Assembly: GCF_001592285.1 (NCBI RefSeq)
Contig: NZ_BCWQ01000005.1
Span: 62,001-126,000, forward strand
Origin: Hydrogenophaga pseudoflava NBRC 102511
Lineage (GTDB): Bacteria > Pseudomonadota > Gammaproteobacteria > Burkholderiales > Burkholderiaceae_C
Direction of reading: 5' to 3'
DNA: 64,000 bases
In this document: positions 48,424 to 57,769 of the stretch, piece by piece
Numbering within the stretch: the first letter of the stretch is position 1
How the letters are laid out: the number at the start of each line of letters is the position of its first letter
The notes under the pieces: model-generated
Database searches by the model: none
Told to the model about the DNA's origin: nothing
The model's input: the letters and a program-made list of their open reading frames with translations, nothing else
Program-made: the position numbers and the translations under genes

Positions 48424-49693
48424 GCGCCGGCCCATCGGCACGAGCGCGCAGCAAGGCCTGCTCACGCTCATTGCCGGCGGATGCCGCCGCTTGCAGGAAC
48501 GCCGCCCTGGCCTCGTCGTGCCGTCCGAGTTTCTCCAGCAGGTCACCTTGCACCGCGGGCAGCCAGTGGTAGCGCGCCAGCGCCTTGTCCTGCAGCAGGG
48601 TCTCGACGATGGCCAGGCCCGCGGCCGGCCCCTCGGCCATGCCCACCGCCACCGCGCGGTTGAGCTCCACCACCGGAGAGGGCGCGACGCGCATCAGTTC
48701 GGCGTAGATCGCGGCGATCTGCTTCCAGTCGGTGTCAACGGCGCGCGGCGCACGCGCGTGGCAGGCCGCGATCTGCGCCTGCAGGCGGTAGCGGCCGACC
48801 GGCTGACCGAGCGCCTGCGCACGGTCCAGCGCGGTCAGGCCGCGGCGGATCAGCAGCCGGTCCCAGCGCCGGCGGTCCTGGTCGGCCAGCAGGATGGGCT
48901 GGCCCTCGCGGTCGGTGCGCGCCGCGGTGCGGGAGGCCTGGATCTCCATCAGCGCGAGCAGGCCCAGCACCTCGGCCTCCTGCGACGCGAGTTCGGCCAG
49001 CATGCGCCCCAGGCGCAGGGCCTCGTCACACAGCGCGGGGCGCATCCAGTCGGCGCCGCTGGTGGCGGTGTAGCCCTCGTTGAAGACGAGGTAGACCACT
49101 TCGAGCACCGAGGCCAGGCGCTCGCCCAGCAGCTCGGGCGGCGGCAGCTCGAACGGAACGTTGGCATCGGCCAGCGTGCGCTTGGCGCGCACCAGGCGCT
49201 GCGCGAGCGTGGCCTCGGGCACCAGGTAGGCGCGGGCGATTTCGGCGGTGGAGAGGCCGCCCAGCAGCTTGAGCGTGAGGGCCACGCGCGCCTCGGGCGG
49301 CAGCACCGGGTGGCAGGCGGTGAAGATCAGCCGCAGCAGGTCGTCGCCCAGCACGGCCTCTTCGCGCTGGCGGTCGAGGCTGTCGCTGAAATCAGGCACC
49401 ACGTGGGCCTCCATCGCTTCGAGGTCGCTGGCGATGTCGCCATGCCGGGCGTCGGCCATCTGGCGGTGGCGCAGGTGGTCGAGCGCGCGGTGGATCGCCG
49501 TGGTCATCAGCCAGGCCGCAGGCCGGTCGGGCATGCCATCGAGCGGCCAGCGCTCCAGGGCCGCGACCAGGGCGTCCTGCGCCAGCTCCTCGGCCACGCC
49601 CACGTCGCGCACGCGCCGCGCCACGGCCGCCACGATGCGGGCGGACTCGAGGCGCCAGACGGTGGCGATGGTGTCGTGGACCGCGGAGTGCAC
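48392..49693 (-). CDS. ECF42-type RNA polymerase sigma factor with C-terminal extension
   Basis: A 433-residue sigma factor. Region 2 lies in about 15-85 (ARRVRDVGVAEELAQDALVAALERWP; RPAAWLMTTAIHRALDHLR) and region 4 in about 125-175 (LLGGLSTAEIARAYLVPEATLAQRLVRAKRTL). The remaining 250 residues are helical, TPR-like (DUF6596), the hallmark of ECF42. ECF42 factors have no anti-sigma factor and are found beside YCII (DGPF) proteins; two such genes lie downstream here, which supports the call. It is the last gene of the minus-strand cluster and overlaps the DUF6644 gene by 32 bases. Confidence 0.9.
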   Translation of the reverse strand: MHSAVHDTIATVWRLESARIVAAVARRVRDVGVAEELAQDALVAALERWPLDGMPDRPAAWLMTTAIHRALDHLRHRQMADARHGDIASDLEAMEAHVVPDFSDSLDRQREEAVLGDDLLRLIFTACHPVLPPEARVALTLKLLGGLSTAEIARAYLVPEATLAQRLVRAKRTLADANVPFELPPPELLGERLASVLEVVYLVFNEGYTATSGADWMRPALCDEALRLGRMLAELASQEAEVLGLLALMEIQASRTAARTDREGQPILLADQDRRRWDRLLIRRGLTALDRAQALGQPVGRYRLQAQIAACHARAPRAVDTDWKQIAAIYAELMRVAPSPVVELNRAVAVGMAEGPAAGLAIVETLLQDKALARYHWLPAVQGDLLEKLGRHDEARAAFLQAAASAGNEREQALLRARADGPAPTGNRSTARR

Positions 49694-49702
49694 GCGCGCA
49701 GA

Positions 49703-50113
49703 TTACATCTGCGCGGGCGCGGCCGCTTCGTCCATCCAGAACACCTCCCACTGGTGGCCATCGAGGTCGGCGAAACCGTCCTGGAACATGAAGCCGTAGT
49801 CCTTGGGCTCCGGTATGCGGGTCGCCCCGGCGGCCACGGCCTTGCGCACCACCTCCTCCACCTCGGCGCGGCTGTCCACCGACAGGGCCAGGATGACTTC
49901 GGTGCTCTGGTGGGCGTCGCTGATCGGCTTCTGGACAAAGCCCTGGAAGAAGGGCTTGACCAGCAGCATGGCGTAGAAGTTCTCGCCGATCTCCAGGCAG
50001 GCGCCCTGCTCGTTGGTGAAGCGCGGATTGAACGTGAGGCCCAGGGCCTTGAAGAAGGCCTGGGAGCGGGCCATGTCCTGGATGGGCAGGTTGACAAAGA
50101 TCTGGCGAAACAT
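49703..50113 (-). CDS. VOC family (glyoxalase-like) protein
   Basis: A 136-residue vicinal-oxygen-chelate protein. NLPIQDMARSQAFFKALGLTFNPRF opens the first beta-alpha-beta motif, and FQDGFADLDGHQWEVFWMD closes the second, carrying the glutamate of the usual metal site. The substrate is unknown; related proteins detoxify methylglyoxal-like compounds or act on antibiotics. It lies 9 bases from the sigma-factor gene and 12 from the YCII gene, within an ECF42 cluster, so it is probably under its control. Confidence 0.85.
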   Translation of the reverse strand: MFRQIFVNLPIQDMARSQAFFKALGLTFNPRFTNEQGACLEIGENFYAMLLVKPFFQGFVQKPISDAHQSTEVILALSVDSRAEVEEVVRKAVAAGATRIPEPKDYGFMFQDGFADLDGHQWEVFWMDEAAAPAQM

Positions 50114-50125
50114 GGGGGTTCTCCT

Positions 50126-50554
50126 TCAGGGTTGTGGGGCGATGCCGTCGATGGCTTTCATCTGGTCGAGCGCGGCGCTCGGCGGAAACTCGTCGAGCTC
50201 GATCAGCTGGCGCAGCTCGATCACCGCGGGCCTGCCCTTGCCGGCGGGGTTCGGAAAGCGCCGGCTCCACTCCATCGCCTCTTCGCGCGAGCGCACCTGG
50301 ATCAGGGTGTAGCCGGCGATCAGCTCCTTGGCCTCGGCGAACGGGCCATCCACCACGCGGCGGCCACCGGCTTCGTCGTAGTGGATGCGCCAGCCGGTGC
50401 GGCTGGGGTGCAGGCCGCTGCCGTCGAGCAGCACGCCGGCGCGTGCCAGTTCCTCGTGGTAGGCGGCCATCTCGGCCATGAGTTCCTCGGGCGCCTCGGG
50501 CATGAGCTCGGCCTCGAACTCGGGGCAGCTTTTGACAATGATCATGAATCGCAT
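50126..50554 (-). CDS. YCII/DGPF-domain protein
   Basis: A 142-residue protein of the YCII family. The opening RFMIIVKSCPE and the DGPF motif in VVDGPFAEAKELIAGYTLIQV are the signature of the DGPF group that travels with ECF42 sigma factors. The extra C-terminal part (VIELRQLIELDEFPPSAALDQM) has no recognised motif. The function is not established, though a small-molecule role has been suggested. It is followed by a VOC gene on the same strand with a 12-base gap. Confidence 0.88.
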   Translation of the reverse strand: MRFMIIVKSCPEFEAELMPEAPEELMAEMAAYHEELARAGVLLDGSGLHPSRTGWRIHYDEAGGRRVVDGPFAEAKELIAGYTLIQVRSREEAMEWSRRFPNPAGKGRPAVIELRQLIELDEFPPSAALDQMKAIDGIAPQP

Positions 50555-50570
50555 GGTGGGTCTCCGGTGG

Positions 50571-51011
50571 TCAGGTCTTGCAGGCCGGTGGCTCCATGTT
50601 CGGCTGGAGCATGCTGTTGTGGTTGCCCTCGGTGTCGCGGAACGCCACGTACTCGCCCACGCCGGGAATGGTCATGGGCTCGCCGATCACCTCGCCGCCC
50701 GCGTCGCGCACCCGCTGCATGGCGGCGCGGATGTCGGGCACGCCGATCACCACCGAAGGATGCTGCATCGGCCAGTCGGCGTTGAAGGGAAACAGGCCGC
50801 CGTTGATCGAGCCCAGTGCGGCCTCGGGCGGCACAGGCGGGCGGGCGCCGGCCGGCGCGGTGTTGACCAGCATGTAGTCGCCCATCTCCGGACCGAGGAA
50901 CTGGTGGGTCCAGCCGAAGGCGGCGGCGTAGAAGCGCGCGGCGCGCTCGCGGTCCTTGTAGGGCATTTCAAAGTGCACGACGGCGCACATGGGCACGGTG
51001 GTGGTGGTCAT
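50571..51011 (-). CDS. VOC family protein, second copy
   Basis: A 146-residue vicinal-oxygen-chelate protein. AVVHFEMPYKDRERAARFYAAAFGW opens the first half; the second half has VPDIRAAMQRVRDAGGEVIGEPMTIPGVGEYVAFRDTEGN, the common ending of this subgroup. It differs clearly from the VOC protein at 49703-50113, so it is not a recent duplicate. The ATG at 51011 follows GAGGAGAG and was preferred to a start 45 bases upstream. It is part of the ECF42 cluster. Confidence 0.85.
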   Translation of the reverse strand: MTTTTVPMCAVVHFEMPYKDRERAARFYAAAFGWTHQFLGPEMGDYMLVNTAPAGARPPVPPEAALGSINGGLFPFNADWPMQHPSVVIGVPDIRAAMQRVRDAGGEVIGEPMTIPGVGEYVAFRDTEGNHNSMLQPNMEPPACKT

Positions 51012-51021
51012 GGGACTCTCC

Positions 51022-51465
51022 TCAGGTGGGGGTTTCACAGATGTTCTTGAGCGCATGCAGCGCCTTGGGCCAGGTCTGGTTCATCCAGTCCTCGTAGCTG
51101 CCGAACACGTCGCAGTCGACGCGCAGGCGCGTGCCGCCGGCCTCGTCGGTGAAGCTGTAGTTCTCGAAGCACGGCGCCCAGGCGCGCACCGCCTCGCTGG
51201 TGGTGTCTTCCACGCCGTTGCTGATCGTGCCGAGGTGGCGGATGGAGACAAAGTCGGCCGGCCGGTGTTCGGCGATCTCCGCCACCATGCCGTCTCCGTT
51301 GGGGCCCAGGAAGCGGATGGGCGTTCCGGCCTCCCAGCTGCCGTCGTAGCGCGAGCCTTCACAGAAGGTCGCGGTCCAGCGCTCGTAGGTGGGCGTGTAC
51401 AGCATGGTGCGCCAGACGCGTTCGCGCGGCGCGGCGATGTGGATGTCGAAATGCAGGGTGGGCAT
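51022..51465 (-). CDS. SRPBCC (START-like) protein
   Basis: A 147-residue protein of the AHSA1/SRPBCC family. FDIHIAAPRERVWRTMLYTPTYERWTATF is the typical first strand and helix pair, and GTRLRVDCDVFGSYEDWMNQTWPKALHALK the last strand and long helix. The fold binds hydrophobic small molecules. It lies 10 bases upstream of the second VOC gene in the cluster and is a common companion of VOC and YCII genes. The ATG at 51465 was chosen because the fold starts there; ten more residues precede it in frame. Confidence 0.85.
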   Translation of the reverse strand: MPTLHFDIHIAAPRERVWRTMLYTPTYERWTATFCEGSRYDGSWEAGTPIRFLGPNGDGMVAEIAEHRPADFVSIRHLGTISNGVEDTTSEAVRAWAPCFENYSFTDEAGGTRLRVDCDVFGSYEDWMNQTWPKALHALKNICETPT

Positions 51466-51547
51466 GGCAGGACTCCTTGGTGGCGACAACACCACGACGA
51501 AGCAGCCTGCGCGATTTCGACAGGCCCGATCTACGGGATTACCCGGA

Positions 51548-51913
51548 TCAGGCGTGGCTTTCGTCGAAACAGGGCGCCAGCGCCCGCACCTCCACCGTGC
51601 ACCACTGCGCGGCCGGGCATTCGTGGGCCAGCGCGATGGCCTGCTCGCGATTCACGTTCTGCAGCAGGAAGAAGCCGCCGATCATTTCCTTGGCCTCGGC
51701 GAAGGGCCCGTCCAGGGCCCGGGCCTGCCCGCTGGCGTGGCTCACGCGCACCGCTCCGTCCAGACCCGCCAGCGACTCCACCGCCTTGAGCCGCCCCTCG
51801 GCCGCCAGCCGCTCGCCGAATGCGACCATGGCGGCGTAGGCGGCGCGGCCTTCGGCCTCGGTGCGGGTGGCGCGCTGGCCGACGGGTTCGTGGATCAGGA
51901 GCATGTAGGACAT
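51548..51913 (-). CDS. YCII/DGPF-domain protein, second copy
   Basis: A 121-residue YCII-family protein. SYMLLIHEP at the start and LDGPFAEAKEMIGGFFLLQ carry the same DGPF signature as the copy at 50126-50554, but the two are distant in the middle. It heads the ECF42 minus-strand cluster, 82 bases before the SRPBCC gene. The region upstream (51914-52044) probably holds the cluster's main promoter, but I see no convincing ECF-type motif in it. Confidence 0.87.
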   Translation of the reverse strand: MSYMLLIHEPVGQRATRTEAEGRAAYAAMVAFGERLAAEGRLKAVESLAGLDGAVRVSHASGQARALDGPFAEAKEMIGGFFLLQNVNREQAIALAHECPAAQWCTVEVRALAPCFDESHA

Positions 51914-52044
51914 GGCGGGCCTTTCGGATGTCGGGACGCAGGACCGACGATGCTACACAGACCCGGTGGGCGGCAAACCCCTACCCCCGCAAGGCCCACA
52001 CGGCCGTGCTGCAATGGTGAGCAGCGCGCAGACAGGAGAACGCC

Positions 52045-52320
52045 ATGCCCAAGACCTTTGAAACATTCAAGAGCGTCGCCCTGGCCGAAGGCTTCGACGA
52101 GGTGCTGGAGCGGGTGTGGGCACCGGACACGGTGCTGGAAGAACACACGCACCCCTTCGCGGTGAAGGCCCTGGTGGTGCAGGGCGAGATGTGGCTCACC
52201 GTGGGCGGCGAGACCCGGCACCTGGTGCCGGGCGAGTTGTTCGAACTGGAACACGGGGCGCCGCACTCGGAGCGCTACGGCGCCGAAGGCGCGACCTACT
52301 GGGTGGCGCGACTGAACTGA
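52045..52320 (+). CDS. Small cupin protein
   Basis: A 91-residue single-domain cupin. WAPDTVLEEHTHPF (about 27-40) and GEMWLTVGGETRHLVPGELFELEHGAPHSERYG hold the two cupin motifs with the H-x-H, E and second His metal ligands. Small cupins of this size are enzymes or ligand sensors of unknown substrate. It has its own orientation, 131 bases from the YCII gene and convergent with the crotonase gene, with a GC-rich hairpin element between. Confidence 0.85.
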   Translation: MPKTFETFKSVALAEGFDEVLERVWAPDTVLEEHTHPFAVKALVVQGEMWLTVGGETRHLVPGELFELEHGAPHSERYGAEGATYWVARLN

Positions 52321-52321
52321 A

Positions 52322-52397
52322 GCCCCCGCGCTCCACCGCTGCGCGGGTCACTGCCCCCCGAGGGCTGATTCGCCTTGGGGCTGCCCGGCGGCGAACC
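52322..52397. repeat. GC-rich intergenic hairpin element (Comamonadaceae-type dispersed repeat)
   Basis: A stem CCCGCGC (52325-52331) pairs with GCGCGGG (52341-52347). The block continues with a C-run/G-run segment and ends in TTGGGGCTGCCCGGCGGCG. It fills the gap between the convergent cupin and crotonase genes. From memory, near-identical blocks are scattered between convergent genes in Comamonadaceae genomes; I could not search to confirm this. Confidence 0.45.
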
Positions 52398-52403
52398 GCC
52401 TGA

Positions 52404-53168
52404 TCAGAGCTTCGAGAAGTCCGGCTTGCGGCGTTCCATGAACGCGCCGAAAGCCTCTTTCGCGGCCGGCTCGCCGAGCATGCGGCCGAAGCTCGCGCCC
52501 TCTTCGGCCATGGTGGCCATCACCAGCGCGGCGTTGCCCTTCTTCATCAGGCGCTTGGTCTCGACCAGCGAGGCCAGCGGCTTGGCGGCCAGCTTGCGCG
52601 CCACCGACTGCGCGTAGCCGGTGACCTCGCTCGGCGGCAGCACGCGGTTGACCAGACCCACGTCCAGCGCGGCCTCGGCCATGAAGGGTTCGCCCAGCAG
52701 CAGCGCCTCGGCGGCGCGGTGGTAGCCCAGCATCTGCGGCACCAGCAGGCTGGACGCGGCCTCGGGGCACAGGCCCAGGTTCACGAAGGGCATGGAGAAC
52801 GCGGCGTTGTCGCCTGCGTAGACCAGGTCGCAGTGGAACAGCAGCGTGGTGCCGATGCCGACGGCCGGGCCACACACCGCGGCCAGCAGCGGCTTGGGAA
52901 ATTGGGCGATGCCGCGCAGGAAACGGAACACCGGCGAGTCTTCGGTCGCGGGCGGGTTGTTGAGGAAGTCGCCGATGTCGTTGCCGGCGCTGAAGGTGGT
53001 TTCGTTGCCCTGGAACACCACCACGCGCACGGCCGGGTCGGCGGCTGCGGCGGCGATCGCGTCGGCCAGCGCGCCGTACATGGCGGCGGTGATGGAGTTC
53101 TTCTTGTCGGGGCGGTTGAAGGTCAGCGTGGTGATGCCGGCTTCGGTGTGGACGAGGATGTCGGACAT
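52404..53168 (-). CDS. Enoyl-CoA hydratase/isomerase family protein
   Basis: A 254-residue crotonase. ETTFSAGNDIGDF (about 56-68) and GPAVGIGTTLLFHCDLVYA (about 101-119) form the oxyanion hole; the second glycine loop lacks the usual glutamate, and FVNLGLCPEAASSLLVP is typical of the enoyl-CoA isomerase/PaaG-like subgroup. It is probably involved in isomerisation or hydration of 2-enoyl-CoA. The ATG at 53166-53168 is the natural family start; a long open frame upstream of it is not coding. It is a single-gene unit opposite to the cupin and divergent from the patatin gene. Confidence 0.83.
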   Translation of the reverse strand: MSDILVHTEAGITTLTFNRPDKKNSITAAMYGALADAIAAAAADPAVRVVVFQGNETTFSAGNDIGDFLNNPPATEDSPVFRFLRGIAQFPKPLLAAVCGPAVGIGTTLLFHCDLVYAGDNAAFSMPFVNLGLCPEAASSLLVPQMLGYHRAAEALLLGEPFMAEAALDVGLVNRVLPPSEVTGYAQSVARKLAAKPLASLVETKRLMKKGNAALVMATMAEEGASFGRMLGEPAAKEAFGAFMERRKPDFSKL

Positions 53169-53313
53169 GGTGGGGTGCTCGCTCTGGGGTGGCAAAAAGT
53201 CGGCGCAAGGTAACACGAAAGCGCCGCGCGGCGTGGGGTGGCCTGCCCAATCGGCGACAACCCGGCACCACGCTTCTACACTCGGCCGCATCCCGCTGTC
53301 CGAGAGCACACCG

Positions 53314-55605
53314 ATGCCCCACATGTCCCCGTTTCCCTGGCTGCGCGCCCTGCTGGCCGCGCTGTGGCTGCTGTCGGCCACTGCCGCGAACGCGCAGACC
53401 CCGGCACCGACCGCGCCTCCGCCCGCCGTGCAGAAACCCAAGGTCGCCCTGGTGCTCTCGGGCGGTGGCGCGCGCGGGCTCACGCACGTGGGCGTGCTCA
53501 AGGTGCTGGAAGAAATGAAGGTGCCGGTGGACATGATCGTCGGCACCTCGATGGGCGCGATCATCGGCGGCCTGTACGCCGCCGGCATGAGCGCCGACGA
53601 CCTCGAACGCGAGCTGCTCAAGGTCGACTGGGGCGACATGTTCGAGCGCCGCGTGCCGCGCCAGCTGCTCTCGCAGCGCCGCAAGGAAGAGGACTTCGAG
53701 CTCTCGCCGGTGCTGGAGATCGGCTTCCGCGACGGCGAGTTCCGCCTGCCCACGGGCGCGGTGTCGACGCGTTCGCTGGAGCTGCTGCTGCGCCGCTACA
53801 CGCTGTCCACGCGCCTGCTGGCCACCTTCGACGGGCTGCCCACCCCGTTCCGTGCCGTGGCCACCGACATGGAGACCGGCAAGGCCGTGGTGCTGGACCA
53901 CGGCGACCTGGCCGCGGCCATGCGCGCGAGCATGTCGGTGCCCGGCGTGTTCGCGCCGCTGGAGATGGACGGCCAGATCCTGGGCGATGGCGGCCTGGTG
54001 AACAACCTGCCGGTGGACGTGGCGCGCCGCATGGGCGCGGACGTGATCATCGCGGTCAACATCGGCACGCCGCTGGCCGGGCGCGAGACCCTGGGCAGCC
54101 TGCTGGGCATCACCACGCAGATGGTCAACATCCTGACCGAGCAGAACGTGCAGGCCAGCATCGCCACGCTCACGCCCGCCGACCTGCTGATCCAGCCCTC
54201 GCTGGGCAAGCTGACCTCGGCCGACTTCGAGAAGGCGCCCGAGCTTGTGAAGATCGGCCTGGACCACGCGCGCAGCGTGGCCGAGGCGCTCAGGCGCTTC
54301 TCAGCGGACCCGGCCGGCTACGCGCAGTGGCAGGCCAGCCGCGGCATGAACGCACAGGCCTACGCCGAGCGCATGGGCCAGATCAAGGCGGTGCGCTTCG
54401 AGGGCGTGCCCGGGAGCCGGGTCGAGCCGCTGGCGCTGGCGCTGGACACCGCGCCCGGGCAGCGGGTCAACGTGCCGCAGATCGAGGCCGACCTGCAGAA
54501 GCTCTCGGCCACGGGCGACTACGACCGCGTCGACTACCGGCTGGAGCGGGTGCGCGACAACACCGACGAGACGCTGGTGATCGGCCTGCGCGAGAACGAC
54601 TGGGGCCCCAACTACCTGCGCCTGGGCCTGGACCTGCGCACCGACTTCGACGGGCGTGGCGACTTCAACCTGCTGATCGGCCACAACCGCCACTGGTTCA
54701 ACGACAGCGGCGCCGAATGGCGCAACCGGCTGCAGATCGGCGCCTCGCTGGCCGCCTTCTCGGAGCTCTACCAGCCGCTGGGCCGGGCCAACGACAGCTT
54801 CGTCGCGGGCTATGTCGACGCCAGCCTCAAACGGCTGGAGGTCTACGGCGCCGACGGTCAGGCGCTGGGCACCGGCACGCGGCAGGGTCTGAAGCTGGGC
54901 GCCGACTACGGCTGGCCGATCGGCCTGCTGGGACGCTACGGCGACCTGCGCCTGGGCGTGCAGCTGGGTCTGCACAAGGCCACGCCCGAGCTGGTCTCGC
55001 GCGAGGTCGACGACAGCGAACTCATCGCCACACAGAAATGGCGCGACGTCGGTGTGCGCGCCGCGCTGATCTCCGACCAGCTGGACTACGCCAACTTCCC
55101 GTCGTCCGGCTACCGCTTCCAGAGCGAGCTGGCGGCGGGCCGGCGGCGCCTGGTCTCGGGGGGCAATGACGTCTCGTTCAACCGGCTGGAAATGAACGGC
55201 AGCACGGTGCACTCCTGGGGCGCACACACGCTGAACGTCGGCGCCCGCTTCGCCCGCGCCACGCGGGTGCCGGTGGGCGCCATCGACGAGTTCTCTCTGG
55301 GTGGCTTCCAGCAGCTCTCGGGCTACCGCGTGGGCCAGGTCGCGGGCAACTACCTGCTGTTCGGCCGCCTCACCTATTACCAACGCCTGCCCTGGAACGT
55401 GGGCGTGGCGCGCGCGCTGTTTGCGGGCGGTTCACTGGAGGCCGGCAACGCCTGGGCCAGCCGGCGCGACATCAGCATCCACGGCCTGCGCTGGGGCACC
55501 AGCCTGTTCATCGGCGCGGACACGGGCATGGGTCCGCTGTACCTGAGCGTGGTGAGCGCGCCCAAAGGCTACACGGGGCTGTACCTGTTCCTGGGCCGCC
55601 CCTGA
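53314..55605 (+). CDS. Patatin-like phospholipase with surface barrel (PlpD-like)
   Basis: A 763-residue protein of the type Vd autotransporter kind. Residues 1-28 are a signal peptide (ATAANAQ). The patatin domain (about 43-330) has GGGARG (50-55), the nucleophile in GTSMG (S79) and the dyad partner D225 in GDGG. It is followed by a POTRA-like domain (about 370-450; AVRFEGVPG ... GDYDRVDYRLE) and a 16-stranded-type barrel ending GLYLFLGRP. It would be anchored in the outer membrane and display or release a lipase; the target lipid is unknown. The start at 53314 was chosen by the signal peptide. It stands alone. Confidence 0.88.
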   Translation: MPHMSPFPWLRALLAALWLLSATAANAQTPAPTAPPPAVQKPKVALVLSGGGARGLTHVGVLKVLEEMKVPVDMIVGTSMGAIIGGLYAAGMSADDLERELLKVDWGDMFERRVPRQLLSQRRKEEDFELSPVLEIGFRDGEFRLPTGAVSTRSLELLLRRYTLSTRLLATFDGLPTPFRAVATDMETGKAVVLDHGDLAAAMRASMSVPGVFAPLEMDGQILGDGGLVNNLPVDVARRMGADVIIAVNIGTPLAGRETLGSLLGITTQMVNILTEQNVQASIATLTPADLLIQPSLGKLTSADFEKAPELVKIGLDHARSVAEALRRFSADPAGYAQWQASRGMNAQAYAERMGQIKAVRFEGVPGSRVEPLALALDTAPGQRVNVPQIEADLQKLSATGDYDRVDYRLERVRDNTDETLVIGLRENDWGPNYLRLGLDLRTDFDGRGDFNLLIGHNRHWFNDSGAEWRNRLQIGASLAAFSELYQPLGRANDSFVAGYVDASLKRLEVYGADGQALGTGTRQGLKLGADYGWPIGLLGRYGDLRLGVQLGLHKATPELVSREVDDSELIATQKWRDVGVRAALISDQLDYANFPSSGYRFQSELAAGRRRLVSGGNDVSFNRLEMNGSTVHSWGAHTLNVGARFARATRVPVGAIDEFSLGGFQQLSGYRVGQVAGNYLLFGRLTYYQRLPWNVGVARALFAGGSLEAGNAWASRRDISIHGLRWGTSLFIGADTGMGPLYLSVVSAPKGYTGLYLFLGRP

Positions 55606-55630
55606 ACAGAACGCACCCCACGCCCCTCCG

Positions 55631-56452
55631 CTACTCCTTGTAGTAGACGACCTGGTGGCTGGAGCACAGCAGGTGCCCGACCTCGCTCCAGAGCAGCGCC
55701 GTCTGGTCGAAGAAACCGTTGCGGAAGGCCTGCGCGCGGGCCTGGCCCAGCACCCAGCCGTGGCCGACCTCGGCCAGCTGAGCCGCGCCGGCGTGAAAGT
55801 ACACCGTCATCGACACCGTGCCGGCCGGCACATAGGTCGCACGGCGCAGCCAGATGCGCGGGAAAAACACATCGGCCAGCGCGGCCAGGCCGCACAGGTC
55901 CAACGCACGCGGCACGGCCTCGCGCATCCACAGGCGCGAGCGGCTGTCGCTGCCAGTGCCGTCCCAGGTGCGCGGGATGGCGCCCTCGATGGGTCGCATC
56001 TCGTAGCGCCGGATCCATTCCACCGGCGAGGGCACGGTATAGGGCTTGACCTCGTCGGGCCTGCGCACCGCGGGCATGGGCTCGTCGTCCACGCTCCAGG
56101 TCTCGCGCCGGGCCGCGGTGACCACCGTCGCGGTGGCCACGGTCTCGGCCTCGCCCGAAGCACCGGCCTGGGTGACCAACACCACCCAGTGCTGGGTGGA
56201 GCGGTTGGTGCGCACCGGCTGAGCTGAGACCTCGAATGCCCCGTCGGCCAGCGCCGCGCAGTAGTTCACCGTCAGCGACAGCGGCTCGCCCAGCAGGGAC
56301 GGGTGCAACATCACGGCGTTGAGCATCGTCGCGGCCGTGATGCCACCGAACGGCCCCACCATGTTGGCGTAGGCGGGTGAGGTGGCGCCGGTGTAGAGCC
56401 CGTTACCCGTGGAGGTCAGCGCAATCGCTTGATCAAATACGTGAGCGCTCAT
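55631..56452 (-). CDS. TesB-like acyl-CoA thioesterase (double hotdog)
   Basis: A 273-residue protein with two hotdog domains. MVGPFGGITAATMLNAV (about 31-47) is the N-terminal hotdog helix; FFDQTALLWSEVGHLLCSSHQVVYYK at the end is the usual C-terminal core. It belongs to the acyl-CoA thioesterase II/TesB-like group and may release fatty acids or rescue CoA. It lies 102 bases after the thiolase gene in the beta-oxidation run, with a repeat-like element between, so it may be part of the operon. Confidence 0.83.
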   Translation of the reverse strand: MSAHVFDQAIALTSTGNGLYTGATSPAYANMVGPFGGITAATMLNAVMLHPSLLGEPLSLTVNYCAALADGAFEVSAQPVRTNRSTQHWVVLVTQAGASGEAETVATATVVTAARRETWSVDDEPMPAVRRPDEVKPYTVPSPVEWIRRYEMRPIEGAIPRTWDGTGSDSRSRLWMREAVPRALDLCGLAALADVFFPRIWLRRATYVPAGTVSMTVYFHAGAAQLAEVGHGWVLGQARAQAFRNGFFDQTALLWSEVGHLLCSSHQVVYYKE

Positions 56453-56484
56453 ACAGACGTGTCTCCTTCAAGGGCACCGCGGAA

Positions 56485-56552
56485 CCGGCTTTGCCGGGTC
56501 GCCAGTGCCGCCCCCCTCTGGGGGGTGACGCGAAGCGGCGCGGGGGGCGCGT
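56485..56552. repeat. GC-rich intergenic hairpin element (Comamonadaceae-type)
   Basis: Two hairpins in a row: CCGGC-N3-GCCGG (56485-56497) and CCCCCC-TCT-GGGGGG (56511-56525), followed by a G-run and GCGAAGCGGCGCGG. It lies between the thiolase stop and the thioesterase start. From memory, such blocks recur in Comamonadaceae intergenic regions; confirmation needs a genome-wide search. Confidence 0.45.
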
Positions 56553-56554
56553 GG

Positions 56555-57760
<1,206 letters not shown>

Positions 57761-57769
57761 GTCGCTTCC

